A stretch of DNA of 64,000 bases, taken from NCBI RefSeq assembly GCF_032854445.1, contig NC_088300.1, positions 46,245,682-46,309,681 on the forward strand. Reading direction: 5' to 3'. Origin of the DNA: Liolophura sinensis. Taxonomy: Eukaryota > Mollusca > Polyplacophora > Chitonida > Chitonidae. Positions within the stretch are counted from its first letter, which is position 1, and each line of letters starts with the position of its first letter. The notes under the pieces were generated by a model. That model saw only the letters and a program-made list of their open reading frames with translations. It made no database searches and was not told the origin of the DNA. Positions 62,692 through 64,000 of the stretch are shown here, piece by piece. A program made the translations under genes and the position numbers.

Positions 62692-63245
62692 TCATGTCTC
62701 GTTAGAGGGGAAAGTTTTTCGTTGAAGAGGCTCAGTCCTGGGGACCAGCTCTGGCACCTCTGCCATGAAGTTACTCTCCGAGGTGGGGTCGGTGACACTG
62801 GACCGTTCGGGCCGCCGGAAGTCTCTCAGGTAGATTGAGTTGAACTGGCGCCTTCGGGTGGCACCGCCAGCGGTGTAGCTCGCCCTATGCTGGGTGTTCC
62901 AGTTCGGCTGAGTTCGCGGCACCCTTTCGCTGGCGTGCCGGTGGTGCGTCTCGCGGTCTTGGGACCATCGGGACCGGTTGGTGTCGTATCTGGGAGCCCG
63001 ATAGATCTGCTCCACTCTGGGGAAGGCGGTCCCACCTGCCGATGTGCTTTCAGCCCCTGCAGGCTGCATACGCCGCACCCCCGGGGAATTCCTGTGCGCG
63101 AAGAGCTTGTCACCGGTCACCGCTGTTTCTAGGTACCGTATATCCCTTTCAATGCGACCTAATCTTTCCGACAGCTTGGCGTGGACGTTACACACTTGTG
63201 TCAGTATGTCATCCCTGGCCTCTGATAGTTCTGCAAGTAAGCAAC
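62692..63245 (-). CDS. TRPC-like gene, last exon
   Basis: 554 bases from acceptor TTGCAG (minus strand) to TGA. It begins with a coiled-coil-like helix (LSEARDDILTQVCNVHAKLS, ERLGRIERDIRYLETAV), then a basic, low-complexity tail ending RKTFPSNET. GC content and open length stand out from the surroundings. Confidence 0.75.
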
Positions 63246-63581
63246 AAATGAAGGCACAGTTCTAAGAAAACTTTTAAATATTGGAATTTTTTAAAAGTTT
63301 AAAAGTTAAAAGTTTGCATGTTGTAACATAAGATCAGATTTGTGACATTTATAGGAATGATTGTTTGCATGTTGTAATATAAGGTCCGATTTGTGATATT
63401 TATAACGGGGAACACGATATATAACATATGGTCAGATTTGTGGCATTTACAAATCTGACCATAGGGGAACTACTAGTATATGTTCACTATGTGGTTAATA
63501 AGTACCATCTTTAGCTGGGTCTCCTTTCTTGTCGAACTTCATTTTGTGAATGTACCTCAGGACAACCCTGTGCATGATGGC
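62692..63581 (-). CDS. Probable TRPC-type cation channel, last two exons (C-terminal tail)
   Basis: Seen: two minus-strand exons, 63581..63506 and 63245..62692, joined by a phase-1 intron. The joined reading gives IMHRVVLRYIHKMKFDKKGD, PAKDELSEARDDILTQVCNV and HAKLSERLGRIERDIRYLET. Known: TRPC3/6/7 have, after the channel pore, a segment of the form IMKRLIKRYVLKAQ...EGELKEIKQDISSLRYEL, a calmodulin/IP3-receptor-binding site followed by a coiled coil; the order and spacing here match it. TRPC channels are tetrameric, plasma-membrane, non-selective Ca2+ and Na+ channels. The remaining 135 or so residues are Arg/Ser/Pro-rich and unlike any domain I know. The pore and ankyrin parts must lie right of the window. 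The family call rests on short similarity; another TRP subfamily is possible. Confidence 0.6.
63246..63505 (-). other. Intron of the TRPC-like gene with tandem and inverted repeats
   Basis: 260 bases. TTTGCATGTTGTAA(C/T)ATAAG with TTTGTGACATTTATA recurs at about 63313 and 63363 and, decayed, at 63420. A perfect 15-base inverted repeat lies at 63427-63441 and 63449-63463. Confidence 0.8.
63506..63581 (-). CDS. TRPC-like gene, penultimate exon
   Basis: 76 bases between GTTAACAG and GTACTT on the minus strand, encoding AIMHRVVLRYIHKMKFDKKG, DPAKD plus one base. It is phase 0 at the 5' side and phase 1 at the 3' side, which joins in frame to the last exon (GAA, Glu). Confidence 0.7.
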
Positions 63582-63943
63582 CTGTTAACACAGAAGAGTA
63601 CAAACGAAAAGAATTTATATGCCAAGCCTTATAACTGAAATACCTCTAGTTAATGAAGATATGTATACTGTAAAATTTTAATTTAAAATAAAAGCTACCA
63701 GGTTTAGCCGATTTTAATGTGATCTTGACAAAATCCATTTATTTTATTTATTGAAGGTAACGATTGGGCGGAGGAAACCAAAGTGCCTGTGTAAAAGAGA
63801 TATATGAACACCGCATGAGGGGTGAAGATGGGGACAATCTCAACAATAGGAGTGGCGTTTCATCCGATAGTCAGAGGCAGACATACGGTAATGTGGTCCT
63901 CGACCTGGTTGACATCAGACAAAGTAACAAGTACTCTAGATGT

Positions 63944-64000
63944 AGTATTTATTTATATATTTATTTACTTATTCGATTGGTGTTTTACGTCGAACTTGAG
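63944..64000 (-). repeat. SINE-1 copy, cut by window end
   Basis: TATTTACTTATTCGATTGGT then GTTTTACGTCGAACTTGAG: the antisense SINE-1 3' end; the rest lies outside. Confidence 0.8.

Overview
This is animal nuclear DNA, most likely from a mollusc and probably a bivalve. That placement is an inference from the mix of features: AT-rich sequence, split genes with GT/AG introns, animal gene families (a MAP kinase phosphatase, BAX, a TRPC-type channel), many tRNA-derived SINEs of the style common in molluscs, long (TA)n tracts, and one 200-base assembly gap. No bacterial operons, CRISPR arrays, rRNA genes, LTR retroelements or intact transposase genes were recognised.

Four protein-coding genes can be supported. 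(1) Positions 1-2292, minus strand: the 5' part (exons 1 and 2) of a dual-specificity MAP kinase phosphatase (MKP); the rest lies beyond the left edge. (2) Positions 26019-33643, plus strand: a complete four-exon MKP of the DUSP1/2/4/5 type, 372 residues. These two are divergent paralogues with the same first-intron position and phase, their start codons 23.7 kb apart. (3) Positions 53064-56955, plus strand: a six-exon BAX gene with clear BH3, BH1, BH2 and tail-anchor regions. An in-frame TAG interrupts exon 5 as assembled. (4) Positions 62692-63581, minus strand: the last two exons of a probable TRPC-like cation channel that continues beyond the right edge.

The remaining roughly 50 kb is intergenic or intronic and holds mobile-element debris. 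There are three SINE families. SINE-1 has a tRNA-like head, a GGTTTCCTCCCACC core and an AAATAAATAA tail (about 20 copies). SINE-2 has a tRNA-Pro-like head and a CACTCACTCA tail (5 copies). SINE-3 is related in its tail (4 copies). There are also two palindromic MITE-like families with two copies each, an unclassified repeat with three copies, several tandem arrays and many microsatellites.

MKPs switch off ERK/JNK/p38 kinases in the nucleus, BAX permeabilises mitochondria in apoptosis and TRPC channels admit cations. Nothing in the sequence suggests the four loci form one functional system. I did not find a convincing novel system. The observations most worth following are the stop codon in BAX exon 5, a potential splice acceptor that would skip it, and the paired MKP genes with matching (TA)n tracts just inside intron 1.
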